Source: Acheta domesticus
Lineage: Eukaryota > Arthropoda > Insecta > Orthoptera > Gryllidae
DNA length: 64,000 nucleotides
NCBI GenBank assembly: GCA_031308135.1
Contig: JAHLJT010000631.1
Location: forward strand, 142,270,734 to 142,334,733
Direction: 5' to 3'
Made by a program: the position numbers and the translations under genes
Shown: positions 13,761 through 23,599 of the stretch, in pieces
Layout: every line of letters begins with the position of its first letter
How positions within the stretch are numbered: position 1 is the stretch's first letter
Notes under the pieces: model-generated
Seen by the model: only the letters and a program-made list of their open reading frames with translations
Databases searched by the model: none
What the model was told of the DNA's origin: nothing

Positions 13761-14349
13761 TGTGGCGTACTGGACATGAAAAGCACAGACGACAGATTCT
13801 GAATAGTATGTACAGTATATTTACAATAATAAAGTACGAGATAATGTTACAAAATTGAAAACCTTAGGCAACCTTTCTATTCTCTAAGCCGCGAAACCCC
13901 GCGACCGTCCCTAGGCTGAGCCCAGTGCCTCTGCTCGAGAGCATGAGAAGCTGCGCGAAGTGCGAGCTGTCGGACATTAAGTCCCAGTAACTAGATGTTA
14001 CATGGCCGGATGCCAAAACGTGCAAGGTTGCACGGAGATACCTCTCGTCTTTCGACTCACTAGCGTATCCCCCGAGCGCATGTCGGCGCCGCAATAATTA
14101 CCCTACGGCTCGTCCCCCACTCTACCAGCGGCGGGCGTCATTCGGCTCGCAAGCCAGCCCTCAGCAGAGAGCAGCGGTCATCAATGGACTCGCACTCAGG
14201 CACGCCCAGTTGTCCCGGTTATTTTGGGGCTGGGATTTCCTGCCCGGCGCGCGCCGGCGAGGCGCCGCCGCATTCCACCCCCATCCCCCATCCGGCTTAA
14301 GGCCGGGCTTTCCAGCGAAACGGCACGTGCGCCACCTCGCGACGCTACA
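13761..14349 (-). repeat. 3' LTR of the Gmr1-like element
   Basis: 589 bp; differs from the 5' LTR at 13834 and at two positions near 14098-14104. A purine stretch next to its inner edge (complement of 14350-14359, ATGGGAGGGTC) is a candidate polypurine tract. Confidence 0.93.
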
Positions 14350-14930
14350 GACCCTCCCATGCCGGGGGTGAGAATTTTTTTTCGCAGCAAAATATGCCCA
14401 GGAAAAAAATTCTGCTAGCTAAAGTACCTGGTCCTGAGACCTTACATCATAATTTTTTACATGAACATAATAATATCAAAACCCTATCTAGTCAAAATTT
14501 GTGACATAAATCTGTGGGCTGTCCCCCCTTTTTTTCCTAACTATGTTGCCATTTACATTTAAACCTTACATCTATTTACATACATAAATATTCTTGACGC
14601 ATCTTGAACTACATAAAATCCTGAAATACAAAACATTTACTTTACATTGAAATATTACATGATAATTCTTGACGCCTCTTGCATTACATGAAACCCTGAA
14701 ATGTAAAATACAAAACATACATTGAAATATTACATAATAATTGTGGAATTCGTTATATACATCATGTGCCGTTCTTAACTGAATTTATTGACACATGTAT
14801 GTATCTACATATAAAAATGATCACAATAACAAAACAATTTTACCCTTGAATTTATAAAATTATTTACATAGAATTTCACCGACATTTATACATGTCATGA
14901 ACGTGTGTGTTCCCTACACTCGCCTGTGGA
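14350..14930 (-). other. 3' untranslated region of the Gmr1-like element
   Basis: 581 bp between the gag-pol stop and the 3' LTR, AT-rich, with a repeated CTTGACGC(A/C)TCTTG motif (about 14592 and 14668) and repeated TACATTGAAATATTACAT blocks. No open frame, so no envelope. Confidence 0.8.
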
Positions 14931-17900
14931 TCAATTCACATAATCAAACATGCGACTAAGCGCATCTGCATTAACATTTTCTGAGCCCTTTTTGTGCATG
15001 ATGCGTAAATCGAGGTGCTGAATTAAAAGGGACCAGCGTAATAATCTGGGGTTTTTGCCAGACGTATTACGCAACCAGACCAACGGGTTGTGGTCGGTTT
15101 CGACCTGAATTGTGGCCTGCCCGTCGAGATAAATCTTAAGTTTATCCAACCCCCAAATAAGAGCCAAACACTCAAGTTCTGAGGTGCCATAATGAGTTTC
15201 TGTATCACTTAATTTACGGCTTAGAAAAACAACTGGTTGTTCTACTCCCTCGTCATTTACTTGGTAGAGAACCACGCCTAAGCCTCTCTGAGATGCATCT
15301 GCCTGAACTCGAAATTCCTTGCTATAATCAGGAGCATATACCGCTGTTTTTTCGCTAAGAGCTTGTCGCAACTCATTGAAAGACTTTTCACATGCCTCTG
15401 TCCAGACGACTTTACCCTGGCGCTCGCGTCCCCGCAGCGCATCTGTCAGTGCCGCCGCTTTCTCCGCCAACCCGGGTATCAAGCGTCGATAATATCCTAC
15501 CAATCCGAGCAAAGAACGCACTTGTTTCTTTGATTCTGGTCTAGGAAAGTTCTGGATTGCTTGTATCTTGGCTTCGGCCGGCCGCAATTTCCCGTTACCG
15601 ACGACGTAACCAAGATATTTTACATTAGCCCGCGCAAACAAGCACTTGCGCGGCTGCACTGTCAATTTGGCGGATTTCAATATACTAAAGACCGTATCTA
15701 GGTGCCGAATGTGTTCTTGCCAAGTGTTACTGAAAACCGCGATGTCATCAAGGTACGGTACCGCGAATTCTTGGCAGTTTTTTAGCAAAGTGCCCATGAT
15801 TTTACAGCATTGATAAGGGCCGTTCTTTATCCCGAAGGGTAACCTAAGCGGTCGATACGTGCCGAAACTGGTCACGAACGCCGAATATCTCTGCGCCCTA
15901 TCCGTAAGACCTATCTGCCAGAAACACTTACTTAAATCTAACACACTAATGATTTTAGCTGCAGCTACCTGTTCAATCCGTTCTTCGAGATTGGGTAACG
16001 GAAAGTAATCTGTTTTAATAATCTCGTTGAGGCGCCTAAAATCTATGCAGGGCCGTGGAGACTTGCCCGGGGCCTCGATCAGGATCATAGGAGACGTATA
16101 ATCACTCTCCGCCTCCACAATGATGTTGTCGCGAAGCATTTTGTCCACCTCTTCCCGCAATATCTTAGTTTGTCTCGGCGACATGCGGTAGGGTACACTT
16201 CGGACTACTTTATCAGTGTCAGTTAATTCAATGTCCATGGTCGTTACATCTGTAAGACCAGGTTTCTCACTAAAAATACACCTGTATTTACAAATGACAT
16301 TTTTAAGTGCTTCGCGGAACTCGGGTTCAACCTTAGTATCGTTTAGCATTTCTTCCGCGTCAAAGTCGTCGGAATCTAATCTTAACGCGTAGCGGTCTAA
16401 CGCGTCTTCCTCGCCTGCGGCAGTGACCGTCGCAGAACCGAGAAAGTTCACGTATTCAGTACGTTGGTGATACTTTTTCATCATGTTGATGTGATACACG
16501 CGTGGTTCTTTCCGCCCCGGCATCTGAACTACGTAATTGTGTTCGGACATTTTCTCCCGAACTTCGCCTGGCCCGACCCACTGCACCGCGAGTTTCCGCG
16601 TTCTGTTAGGCGCCAAAACCAGCACCTTCGCGCCTATTTCAAAACTGCGCGAGATCGCCTTGCGGTCGTACCACACCTTACGCTTGCGTTGTTCTTCCGC
16701 CATTTTGGTATGGGCAAGTTCACGCGAACGCTTCAGTCTATTAATCAACTTGAACACGTGCTCAACCACTTCGCTTTCTGCTGCACCCGCAAGCTTTTCG
16801 TAAAGCAGCGTCATGGGTGTGCGGAGATTTTTCCCATAGACTAACTCGGCTGGAGAAAAACCTATCGATTCGTGCACACTCGTGCGTAACGCGAACATAA
16901 TTGCAGGAAGCTGGCACTCCCAGTCAGTCCTTGCCTCTAAACAAAGAACCTTCATCAACCGGTTCATGGTTCTGTACATCCGTTCTACGGCATTAGATTG
17001 CGGATGATAAGGCGAACTTCTAATTAATCTAATGCAAAATCTCTCGGCGAATTCCGCCATCAGAGTGCTAGTAAAACAAGTTCCCTGATCTGTTTGAAGC
17101 TCTCGCGGAAATCCAATCCGACTGAACAGATCTAATAACGCTTCAATGACCGTGACCGTCGTCAGATCACGTATGGGAATAGCCTCGGGATATTTTGTTG
17201 CTAAACACATTGCAGTTAGTATGAACTTGTTTCCTGACTCAGACTCGGGAAAAAGGCCACAAGCATCTACATTTACTTTCTCAAACGCCTCACCCGTTAT
17301 AGGTACAATTTTTAAAGGCGCGCGAAGCTTCTCGCCGCCGTTACCTACGCGCTGGCAACTATCGCAGCTACGTACGTAATTTTCCATATCTTTGTAACAG
17401 TTCGGCCAGAAGAAATACTTGGCCATTGCGTCTTTACTTTTTGTGACACCTAAATGACCGTGGGCGACTTCATGGCAAAGCTTCAATATAGTGCCACGAT
17501 ACACCCGCGGAGTCACAAGCATGGAGAATTGCTCACCGCGCTTGCTCTGCCGTTTCCGGAACAAAAGGCCGCGTTCTATAAAATAATCGCGCCGTTCCGT
17601 TTCTGGGCCTTCGGCTAGCTCGAATAGCGGTAAGAGCTCTTCATCCTGTCTCTGAGCTTTCTCAAATTCGGACGGGTCTAAACGGGCCAATGCAACGCTC
17701 CCGGAATCTACTTCAAATTCCCCGTTGTTTTCAAAAACATTGCCCGGGTCACTTACCTCGCCTAACAAGACACAAGTTTCCTCGTCGGGAGCTTTCGCGT
17801 CCAACGCAGGTGTTTGGGTTGCGTCGCGCGCCCGGCCAGTTCCTACGACCACGCCTAGCTCGACCGCCCCTTCCCCCAAAGCCTCGTTCACGACCGCAAC

Positions 17901-19499
17901 CGGTGCGTCACCAGGGCGCTTGGCGGCCGGCGCGTTGCCTGGCGCCGCCGCCATCGCCTCCGGCCCCACCCCGTCGCCCTGCCCGGCCGCCGTCTGGGCA
18001 CGGGTTCGCACCGCACAAAGAAACTGCGGTTCTAAAAACCCTTGCCTGATTTCCGAGAGAAGCGTGGCAGATCGATTACTCAGAATGTAATATTCTAAGT
18101 CGCAATTTTTCGCGACTGCGGCTTCGGTAACAAGCTTACCGAACGGGCCTACGATTTCTACCTTAGCTACCGGTAGATTTTTCGGCGCCTCGTCCAAGGG
18201 CTGCTTAACCCATACGGATTCGCCGGTATATTGATTCGGCCTGACGTATTTGCTGTTGATCAGATCAACCGTCGCCCCAGAATCTCGTAAGAAGGAAATA
18301 GGATTTCCGCAAACCGTGCCAAAAAATGTGTGTGGGAGCAACAATTCCTGCGCACTGGTGTCGACAACGTGACACATTTTCTCGCTTGATTTGAGCTGAG
18401 GGCAGTATTTCTTAATGTGCCCCGGTTTTTTACATAAATAGCACGTGCGTTCCTGCGGCTTGTCGAATTCCGCGTTCCTATCTGCCTTGGGCGCTGCGGG
18501 CTTAGAAGTGGAGGGCACGCTCTCCGTCACCTTTTTCCACTTTTGTTCCCCCACAGGCTCCTTGTGATTAACCTTAGAAAAATCTTTCCTATACGCACTA
18601 GACCTATTGTTTTCGTAGGTGTCCAGCCTACGCGCCAGATCTTGGGACTGCGAAACCTCGCCCCAAACATCTACGAAATGGGCACGTATGTCCGCCGGCA
18701 CCTTCCGTTTCATCTGATCGGTGACAATCAAATCTAATAATTGATTATAAGTTTCAACTTTCAACCCTGAAATCCATTTCTGGCAATAGTTCGTCAGTTC
18801 GCGAGCATAAACATTCCATGTAGTTTTCGCACCCTTTGCATGACTGCAAAACATCTGACGACATTTTTCAGGCGTGAATTTGTACATATCCAAAAGCTGC
18901 GTTTTGATTTGATTATAATCCTGCTCTGAAGAATCTGATCCTACAACTAACCATGTATTTATTTCATTGGGAAGCAATCCCATTAATTGACTGACCCATT
19001 CTACCGGCGCAATGTCGAGCTGACGAGCATGCGCCTCAAATACACTTAAAAACAAGGTAATATCCTCACCTTCGCCTTTGAATTTATCCATTACATGGCT
19101 GATACGGATACTACTTCTGTTTCCCGAATCTCTACTACCTAAAGATTCGCGCGCGGTAGCCTGATTAGCTAATTTCAGCCGTTCGAGTTCGTACTGCCGT
19201 TGTTCGAGTTCGTACTGCCGTTCTTGCTCTTTTTCCTGCCTTTCTCGCTCTTTTTCCTGCCTTTCTCGCTCTTTTTCCTCGAGTTCGCGTAATCTTTCTT
19301 GCTCTTTTAGTTCCTTTTCTTCTACGATCCGCTCTCTCTCCTGATTGGCGAGTTCTCTAACAAACTCTTCCTCATATTGTTCGCTCCCCGCGATCATTGT
19401 TTTTAGCCTTACAACCGTTTCATTCCCTTCCAACGTTTCTCCCATCTCCGCCGCGACCCTAACAAGCACCTCTTTCCTATAACCCGCTAAGAAAGACAT
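14931..19499 (-). CDS. Gag-Pol polyprotein, integrase-before-RT order
   Basis: 1,522 residues from the ATG at 19497-19499; the frame is open 13 codons further upstream, without an ATG. Order: charged coiled coil (~50-115, rich in E/R/Q repeats); capsid-like SCAN-related Gag (~140-310); CCHC zinc knuckle C353-C366; aspartic protease D406-SGA; integrase zinc finger ending C712-x2-C715; integrase core D745, D804, E839 (spacing 59 and 35, a D,D35E triad); a GPF-like integrase tail; RT with YLDD at 1249-1252; RNase H starting with D1401 (ADAS) and including TSELECLAL and TDHNPL. All key catalytic residues are present. Gag-Pol is a single frame with no frameshift site, so Gag excess must arise otherwise. 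The protein copies element RNA to DNA and integrates it. Confidence 0.93.
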   Translation of the reverse strand: MSFLAGYRKEVLVRVAAEMGETLEGNETVVRLKTMIAGSEQYEEEFVRELANQERERIVEEKELKEQERLRELEEKERERQEKERERQEKEQERQYELEQRQYELERLKLANQATARESLGSRDSGNRSSIRISHVMDKFKGEGEDITLFLSVFEAHARQLDIAPVEWVSQLMGLLPNEINTWLVVGSDSSEQDYNQIKTQLLDMYKFTPEKCRQMFCSHAKGAKTTWNVYARELTNYCQKWISGLKVETYNQLLDLIVTDQMKRKVPADIRAHFVDVWGEVSQSQDLARRLDTYENNRSSAYRKDFSKVNHKEPVGEQKWKKVTESVPSTSKPAAPKADRNAEFDKPQERTCYLCKKPGHIKKYCPQLKSSEKMCHVVDTSAQELLLPHTFFGTVCGNPISFLRDSGATVDLINSKYVRPNQYTGESVWVKQPLDEAPKNLPVAKVEIVGPFGKLVTEAAVAKNCDLEYYILSNRSATLLSEIRQGFLEPQFLCAVRTRAQTAAGQGDGVGPEAMAAAPGNAPAAKRPGDAPVAVVNEALGEGAVELGVVVGTGRARDATQTPALDAKAPDEETCVLLGEVSDPGNVFENNGEFEVDSGSVALARLDPSEFEKAQRQDEELLPLFELAEGPETERRDYFIERGLLFRKRQSKRGEQFSMLVTPRVYRGTILKLCHEVAHGHLGVTKSKDAMAKYFFWPNCYKDMENYVRSCDSCQRVGNGGEKLRAPLKIVPITGEAFEKVNVDACGLFPESESGNKFILTAMCLATKYPEAIPIRDLTTVTVIEALLDLFSRIGFPRELQTDQGTCFTSTLMAEFAERFCIRLIRSSPYHPQSNAVERMYRTMNRLMKVLCLEARTDWECQLPAIMFALRTSVHESIGFSPAELVYGKNLRTPMTLLYEKLAGAAESEVVEHVFKLINRLKRSRELAHTKMAEEQRKRKVWYDRKAISRSFEIGAKVLVLAPNRTRKLAVQWVGPGEVREKMSEHNYVVQMPGRKEPRVYHINMMKKYHQRTEYVNFLGSATVTAAGEEDALDRYALRLDSDDFDAEEMLNDTKVEPEFREALKNVICKYRCIFSEKPGLTDVTTMDIELTDTDKVVRSVPYRMSPRQTKILREEVDKMLRDNIIVEAESDYTSPMILIEAPGKSPRPCIDFRRLNEIIKTDYFPLPNLEERIEQVAAAKIISVLDLSKCFWQIGLTDRAQRYSAFVTSFGTYRPLRLPFGIKNGPYQCCKIMGTLLKNCQEFAVPYLDDIAVFSNTWQEHIRHLDTVFSILKSAKLTVQPRKCLFARANVKYLGYVVGNGKLRPAEAKIQAIQNFPRPESKKQVRSLLGLVGYYRRLIPGLAEKAAALTDALRGRERQGKVVWTEACEKSFNELRQALSEKTAVYAPDYSKEFRVQADASQRGLGVVLYQVNDEGVEQPVVFLSRKLSDTETHYGTSELECLALIWGLDKLKIYLDGQATIQVETDHNPLVWLRNTSGKNPRLLRWSLLIQHLDLRIMHKKGSENVNADALSRMFDYVN

Positions 19500-20201
19500 T
19501 TTGCCTGAATTGATCCCCGGCCAGTACAAAAAACACACTTACGTTCAGTTGACCTCGGTGTCGCGTGAGCGCCAGCGCCTTCTGGATCCGGTGTTCTGGC
19601 CTCCTTCCTTCCTCTCGTTCTGGTCCGTCCGGGATGTCTCCTTCCAGTGCCAGTACCAATACCAGCTCCAGTTCCAGTACCAGTTCCAGCTCCAGTTCCA
19701 GTACCAATACCAATTCCAGTTCCAAGTTTTAGAAAAGAAAGGTTCCGAGTCGGATTGTACCGCCCCGAAACTACCGTACCGAATTACCGCACTTTCGGTT
19801 TCTCGTGGCGTGCACGACTCTGCCGGCGCCACGTAATTACGACGCGTGTGCACCTTTAACTGCGGTACACTGTCTTTACGCGTACTATTCCAGTTTTAGA
19901 CAAAAAACTGTGGCACTCCGGCGTGAGTTTACAATAACCGCTGCTACCAGTTTTAGACAAAAACTGCAGCACTCCGGCGTGAGTTTACAATAACCGCTGC
20001 TACCAGTTTTAGACAAAAACTGCGGCACTCCAGCGTGAGTTTACAATAACCGCTGCTACCAGTTTTAGAAAAAAAACTGCGGCACACCGGCGTGAGTTTA
20101 CGATAACCGCTGCCACCAGTTTTAGAAAAGAAACTGCGGTAGCCCGGCGTGAATTTACGATAACCGCTGCCACCAGTTTTAGAAAAGAAAGGTTCCGAGT
20201 C
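19500..20201 (-). other. Leader of the Gmr1-like element with two tandem arrays
   Basis: About 700 bp between the 5' LTR and the gag ATG. It contains a hexamer-type array (CCAGTT/CCAGTA/CCAATA variants) at about 19638-19726 and a 56-57 bp array at 19890-20201. A ~25-bp phrase (TTTTAGAAAAGAAAGGTTCC continuing GAGTC) appears at both 19727-19751 and 20177-20201. Confidence 0.85.
19890..20201. repeat. 56-57 bp tandem repeat (5 units plus a partial)
   Basis: Units begin CCAGTTTTAGA at 19890, 19947, 20003, 20059, 20116 and (partial) 20173. Each contains AAAACTGC(G/A)G and ATAACCGCTGC(T/C)ACC. Read from the element's own strand, each unit carries CTGGT(A/G)GCAGCGG. Confidence 0.95.
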
Positions 20202-20790
20202 TGTGGCGTACTGGACATGAAAAGCACAGACGACAGATTCTGAATAGTATGTACAGTATATTTACAATAATAAATTACGAGATAATGTTACAAAATTGAA
20301 AACCTTAGGCAACCTTTCTATTCTCTAAGCCGCGAAACCCCGCGACCGTCCCTAGGCTGAGCCCAGTGCCTCTGCTCGAGAGCATGAGAAGCTGCGCGAA
20401 GTGCGAGCTGTCGGACATTAAGTCCCAGTAACTAGATGTTACATGGCCGGATGCCAAAACGTGCAAGGTTGCACGGAGATACCTCTCGTCTTTCGACTCA
20501 CTAGCGTATCCCCCGAGCGCATGTCGGCGCCGCAATAAATACCCCACGGCTCGTCCCCCACTCTACCAGCGGCGGGCGTCATTCGGCTCGCAAGCCAGCC
20601 CTCAGCAGAGAGCAGCGGTCATCAATGGACTCGCACTCAGGCACGCCCAGTTGTCCCGGTTATTTTGGGGCTGGGATTTCCTGCCCGGCGCGCGCCGGCG
20701 AGGCGCCGCCGCATTCCACCCCCATCCCCCATCCGGCTTAAGGCCGGGCTTTCCAGCGAAACGGCACGTGCGCCACCTCGCGACGCTACA
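20202..20790 (-). repeat. 5' LTR of the Gmr1-like element
   Basis: 589 bp, same boundaries as its partner. It should carry the promoter reading leftward. No tRNA-complementary TGG primer-binding site abuts the LTR; the nearest TGG-type motif (CTGGTGGCAGCGG) begins about 25 nt further in and recurs in the leader repeats. Confidence 0.92.
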
Positions 20791-20794
20791 AGAT

Positions 20795-21426
20795 GTAATT
20801 GATAAAATAGACTGGATTAAGCACTATAGAAATCTATGATATAAATAAAATGAACCACAAGATGAAACATGTGAAATAATTTGCAGTGAAGTCGATGCCA
20901 TAACAATAATCGAGATCCAAGAGGCTTTGAAAAAACTTAAAAATGGGAAAGCAACTGGAACAGTCAACCTAAATGTAGAACTATTAAAATATGGCGGGAT
21001 GATACTCCACTGGCAACTACAACACATCGTAAATTATTGTTGGCAAACTAATAAAATACCAGAATCATGGAAAACTGCTAAAGGAATATCCATATTCAAG
21101 AAATGTGATCGCAAAGATTGTAATAATTACAGAGGAATCAGTATTTTAAATGCAGTGTACAATCTCTACGCTAGATTATTAAACAAAAGGCCAAAGTGTA
21201 TCTCAGAAACTCTCATTGGTGAAAAACAGAATTGTTTCAGAAAAGGGAGATCGACTACTGCAACAAATAACAGAAAAAAGAAAGGAGTTCAATTAACAAG
21301 ACACATAGCTTTCATAGATTTTGTAAAAACCTTTTATAATGTAAATAGAGTGAAACTCTGGTCTATAATGGAAAATAATGGCTATCCTCAAAAGTTAGTA
21401 AGTACAAGTAATAATGTGCTTGCATA
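20795..21426 (+). pseudogene. LINE reverse transcriptase, N-terminal RT part
   Basis: Reads EALKKLKNGKATG, then LLKYGG, IPESWKTAKGISIFKKCD and NNYRGISILNAVYN, the first RT motifs of LINE ORF2 (fingers/palm). AFIDFVKTFYNVNR corresponds to the 'AFIDFxKAFD' motif; the catalytic Asp of its KAFD end has become Tyr here, while the earlier Asp remains. The frame ends at a TAA at 21424-21426 and the next part continues in another frame, so the enzyme is dead. Confidence 0.8.
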
Positions 21427-22334
21427 AAAACTCTACTATTGTTATAAAAGTGGGAATAAATGAAAGTGATAAAATATTGGTAAACAGAGGAGTGCAGCAA
21501 GGATGCCCAGACTCACCGACAGTTTTTAATAGTTATATTGATGATATTATACAAAATTGGAAGCAAATAATTTACAAAGGTATTAAGATATCAAAAGGAA
21601 ATATTTTAAATATTTTACTGAACGCAGACGACGCTTTAATATTCCAGGAAACAGAAGATGATTTACAATATGCATTATTCCACTTGAATCTTTTATGTAA
21701 AAAATACGATGTTGAAATATCGAAACGAAAAACAAAAGTGATGGCGGTTTGGGGAAAACATTTAATAAGATCAAAAATTATTTTGGATAAAATAATTTTA
21801 GAGCAAATTTTCAGTTTCAACTGTTTAGGTTGTCAAGTCAATCAAAATACCAATAAAGACATAAACATTAAATTGTCAAGATTCCAAACCATACATAACA
21901 CACTAAAAAACAAGACAAGACCAGATAAAAGAATAAAGTTCTGTAAGACTATGACTCTTTCAATTCTTCTACACGAAAGCGAAAGCTGGGTACCAACAAA
22001 AAGAACCTTAGGTAGAATTCAGGCCGCTGAAATGAAGTTTTTGAGGAGAACGCTAGGCTGCACGAAAGAAGATCATATTCGTAATGAGAATATTAGGGAA
22101 AAACTAAATGCTGAAGAAATTGGAAGCAAAATAACTAAATATAGAAATAACTGGTATCAACACACGCGAAGGATGGGTGACTCAAGACTACCTAAATTAG
22201 CTTTACTCTATCAACCACTTGGAAGAAGAGACGTGGGCAGACCCAAAAAGAACGATGGAAGGAAAACTTGTGAAGACAGAACAGGCTCAACCCTAATCCA
22301 TGAAGTGCAGAAGAAGAAGATGATGATTAGTTAG
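21414..22334 (+). pseudogene. LINE reverse transcriptase, C-terminal RT part
   Basis: 306-codon open frame after a frameshift. RGVQQGCPDSPTVFNSYIDDI is the RT 'QGCPLSP' motif; LLNADDALIF holds the catalytic Asp pair, but the residue before ADD is Asn where Phe or Tyr is usual. The thumb and C-terminus follow (LHESESWVPTKRT, AAEMKFLRRTLGC, GRRDVGRPKK). Together with the preceding frame it makes a near-complete RT that carries disabling changes. Confidence 0.82.
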
Positions 22335-22340
22335 AATGAT

Positions 22341-23599
22341 TTAAAGAGAGTGTTCAGATTTGTCAACAATTTGCGTGGAAACACATTTTTAAAGCCAAAA
22401 ATATGTAAAAGCCAGGACTTTTTTCATATTTTCCAAAATAACTCATAAGTCATCCAGTAAAAAATTTGCTAATATCTTTTGTAAGTAGATGTCTATAAAA
22501 TCGAAGGCCTCCGAAACCTGCGCATCGGTGAAGGTACTTTCAAAATTTTAATTTTATTTTTCCCGTTGGTAATTACTTAGTTCTCTTCGTTTTCCAATTA
22601 AAATGTAAAATGGTTCACAAGGTGACTTGAACACATTGACTTGTGTACAACTTTATAGAATGTAAATTATATACAGGTGTTAGTGAGTGAGTGAGATTAA
22701 GTGAAGTGCCGTTTTCAGAGTAACATCCAGACGTATTTTGCCCACCAAGGGCGATGCCACTGATCCTAGAATAAAACCTTAAAATTTACTTATATACTTA
22801 AAATTTAGGCAATTTAGTTCTCTTACTTTTTATATCAGGTTAATATTTACGAATAGTAGTTTTTAAGTTATGTTGAGATAAATTGGAATAATTCCCATTT
22901 CTCGTGTGTTTTGCTTATATCATCAAATTTCGCTGTGCTCAATCATTAATTGAGAAAAAACGTAATTACATTAAATGTAGGTAATTTTATCTTATTTTAT
23001 TTCATACAGGACCACTACTTACGAAAAATAGATGGCTTTTGAGTTATTTTGAAAAAAACTAAAAAGGGCACGACTTTTTCACATTTTTTGCTTAAAAACA
23101 TGCTTTCAGGAAAACATTGTTGGCAAATCAGATATATCTATTCGGCGACCCTATAATAAAGAAAGGAAATATCAAAACTACACCGAAACTTTCCACTGTT
23201 TGCCCTTTGTGAGCACCATTTGACTCTACTATAACGTTTAATTTCATCTTGTCGCACATGAAGTCCAGATAATCCTCTGGGCTACATATTAACAAACATT
23301 TCAAATAAAAGTAAAACATAAATGGTCCTCATTAAAAATGTTCCCCTTTTCATTATCTACGATATCTTGATGGAAGCACCATTGCATCCGAACGTCGTTA
23401 TTCGACGTTTTACAAGTCGAAGGTTTCTAATTCCAACAGAGGCATATTTTGGATACTACCTAGATAGCCAAATTCATTTACTGTCTAGAGGGGAATTCTA
23501 GAGGACGGCTGCTCATATGGTTAGTTTCCGTGATATCTCCGATAAATAACAGGATATAAAAATATGAGTTATTTCTTAAACAAGTAGAGCTAAAACAAC
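22341..23599. other. AT-rich segment, no gene recognised
   Basis: Phrases such as 'gacttttt(t)caca/tatttt' and 'gagttattttgaaaa' recur at about 22420 and 23040, hinting at an old duplication. Nothing coding. Confidence 0.4.

Larger units (their letters stand above)
13761..20790 (-). mobile_element. Complete Gmr1-like Ty3/gypsy LTR retrotransposon
   Basis: 589-bp LTRs at 13761-14349 and 20202-20790, starting TGT and ending ACA, differ at only three positions (about 99.5% identical). The 4-bp duplication AGAT lies at 13757-13760 and 20791-20794. One intact gag-pol frame (14931-19499) has the domain order Gag, protease, integrase, RT, RNase H. In Ty3/gypsy elements that Ty1/copia-like order marks the Gmr1-like group (Goodwin and Poulter's description, from memory, in deuterostomes). 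No envelope gene. Near-identical LTRs and an intact frame imply a recent insertion, possibly still mobile. Confidence 0.92.
13140..22340 (+). mobile_element. Degraded LINE interrupted by an LTR retrotransposon
   Basis: The left part (13140-13760) reads, with stops and frameshifts, as the end of an endonuclease domain (KLKSQIKDVQVYRG, HVDSDHFILISKF) and the linker to the RT. The right part (20795-22334) holds the RT and C-terminus. The LTR element at 13761-20790 sits between them, duplicating AGAT. The C-terminal block (MKFLRRTLGCTKEDHIRNENI and GRRDVGRPKK) is that of a common arthropod LINE group, possibly RTE-like; the clade is unsettled. A GAAGAAGATGATGATT-like tail ends it. Confidence 0.82.

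Noticed and set aside
19500..19538. Upstream start of gag-pol
   Set aside because: The frame is open but begins without ATG; the first ATG is at 19497-19499 and opens the Gag coiled-coil region.
20009..20227. 72-codon frame with a repeated LKLVAAVIVNSR phrase
   Set aside because: Consequence of 57-bp (19-codon) tandem units in the retrotransposon leader.
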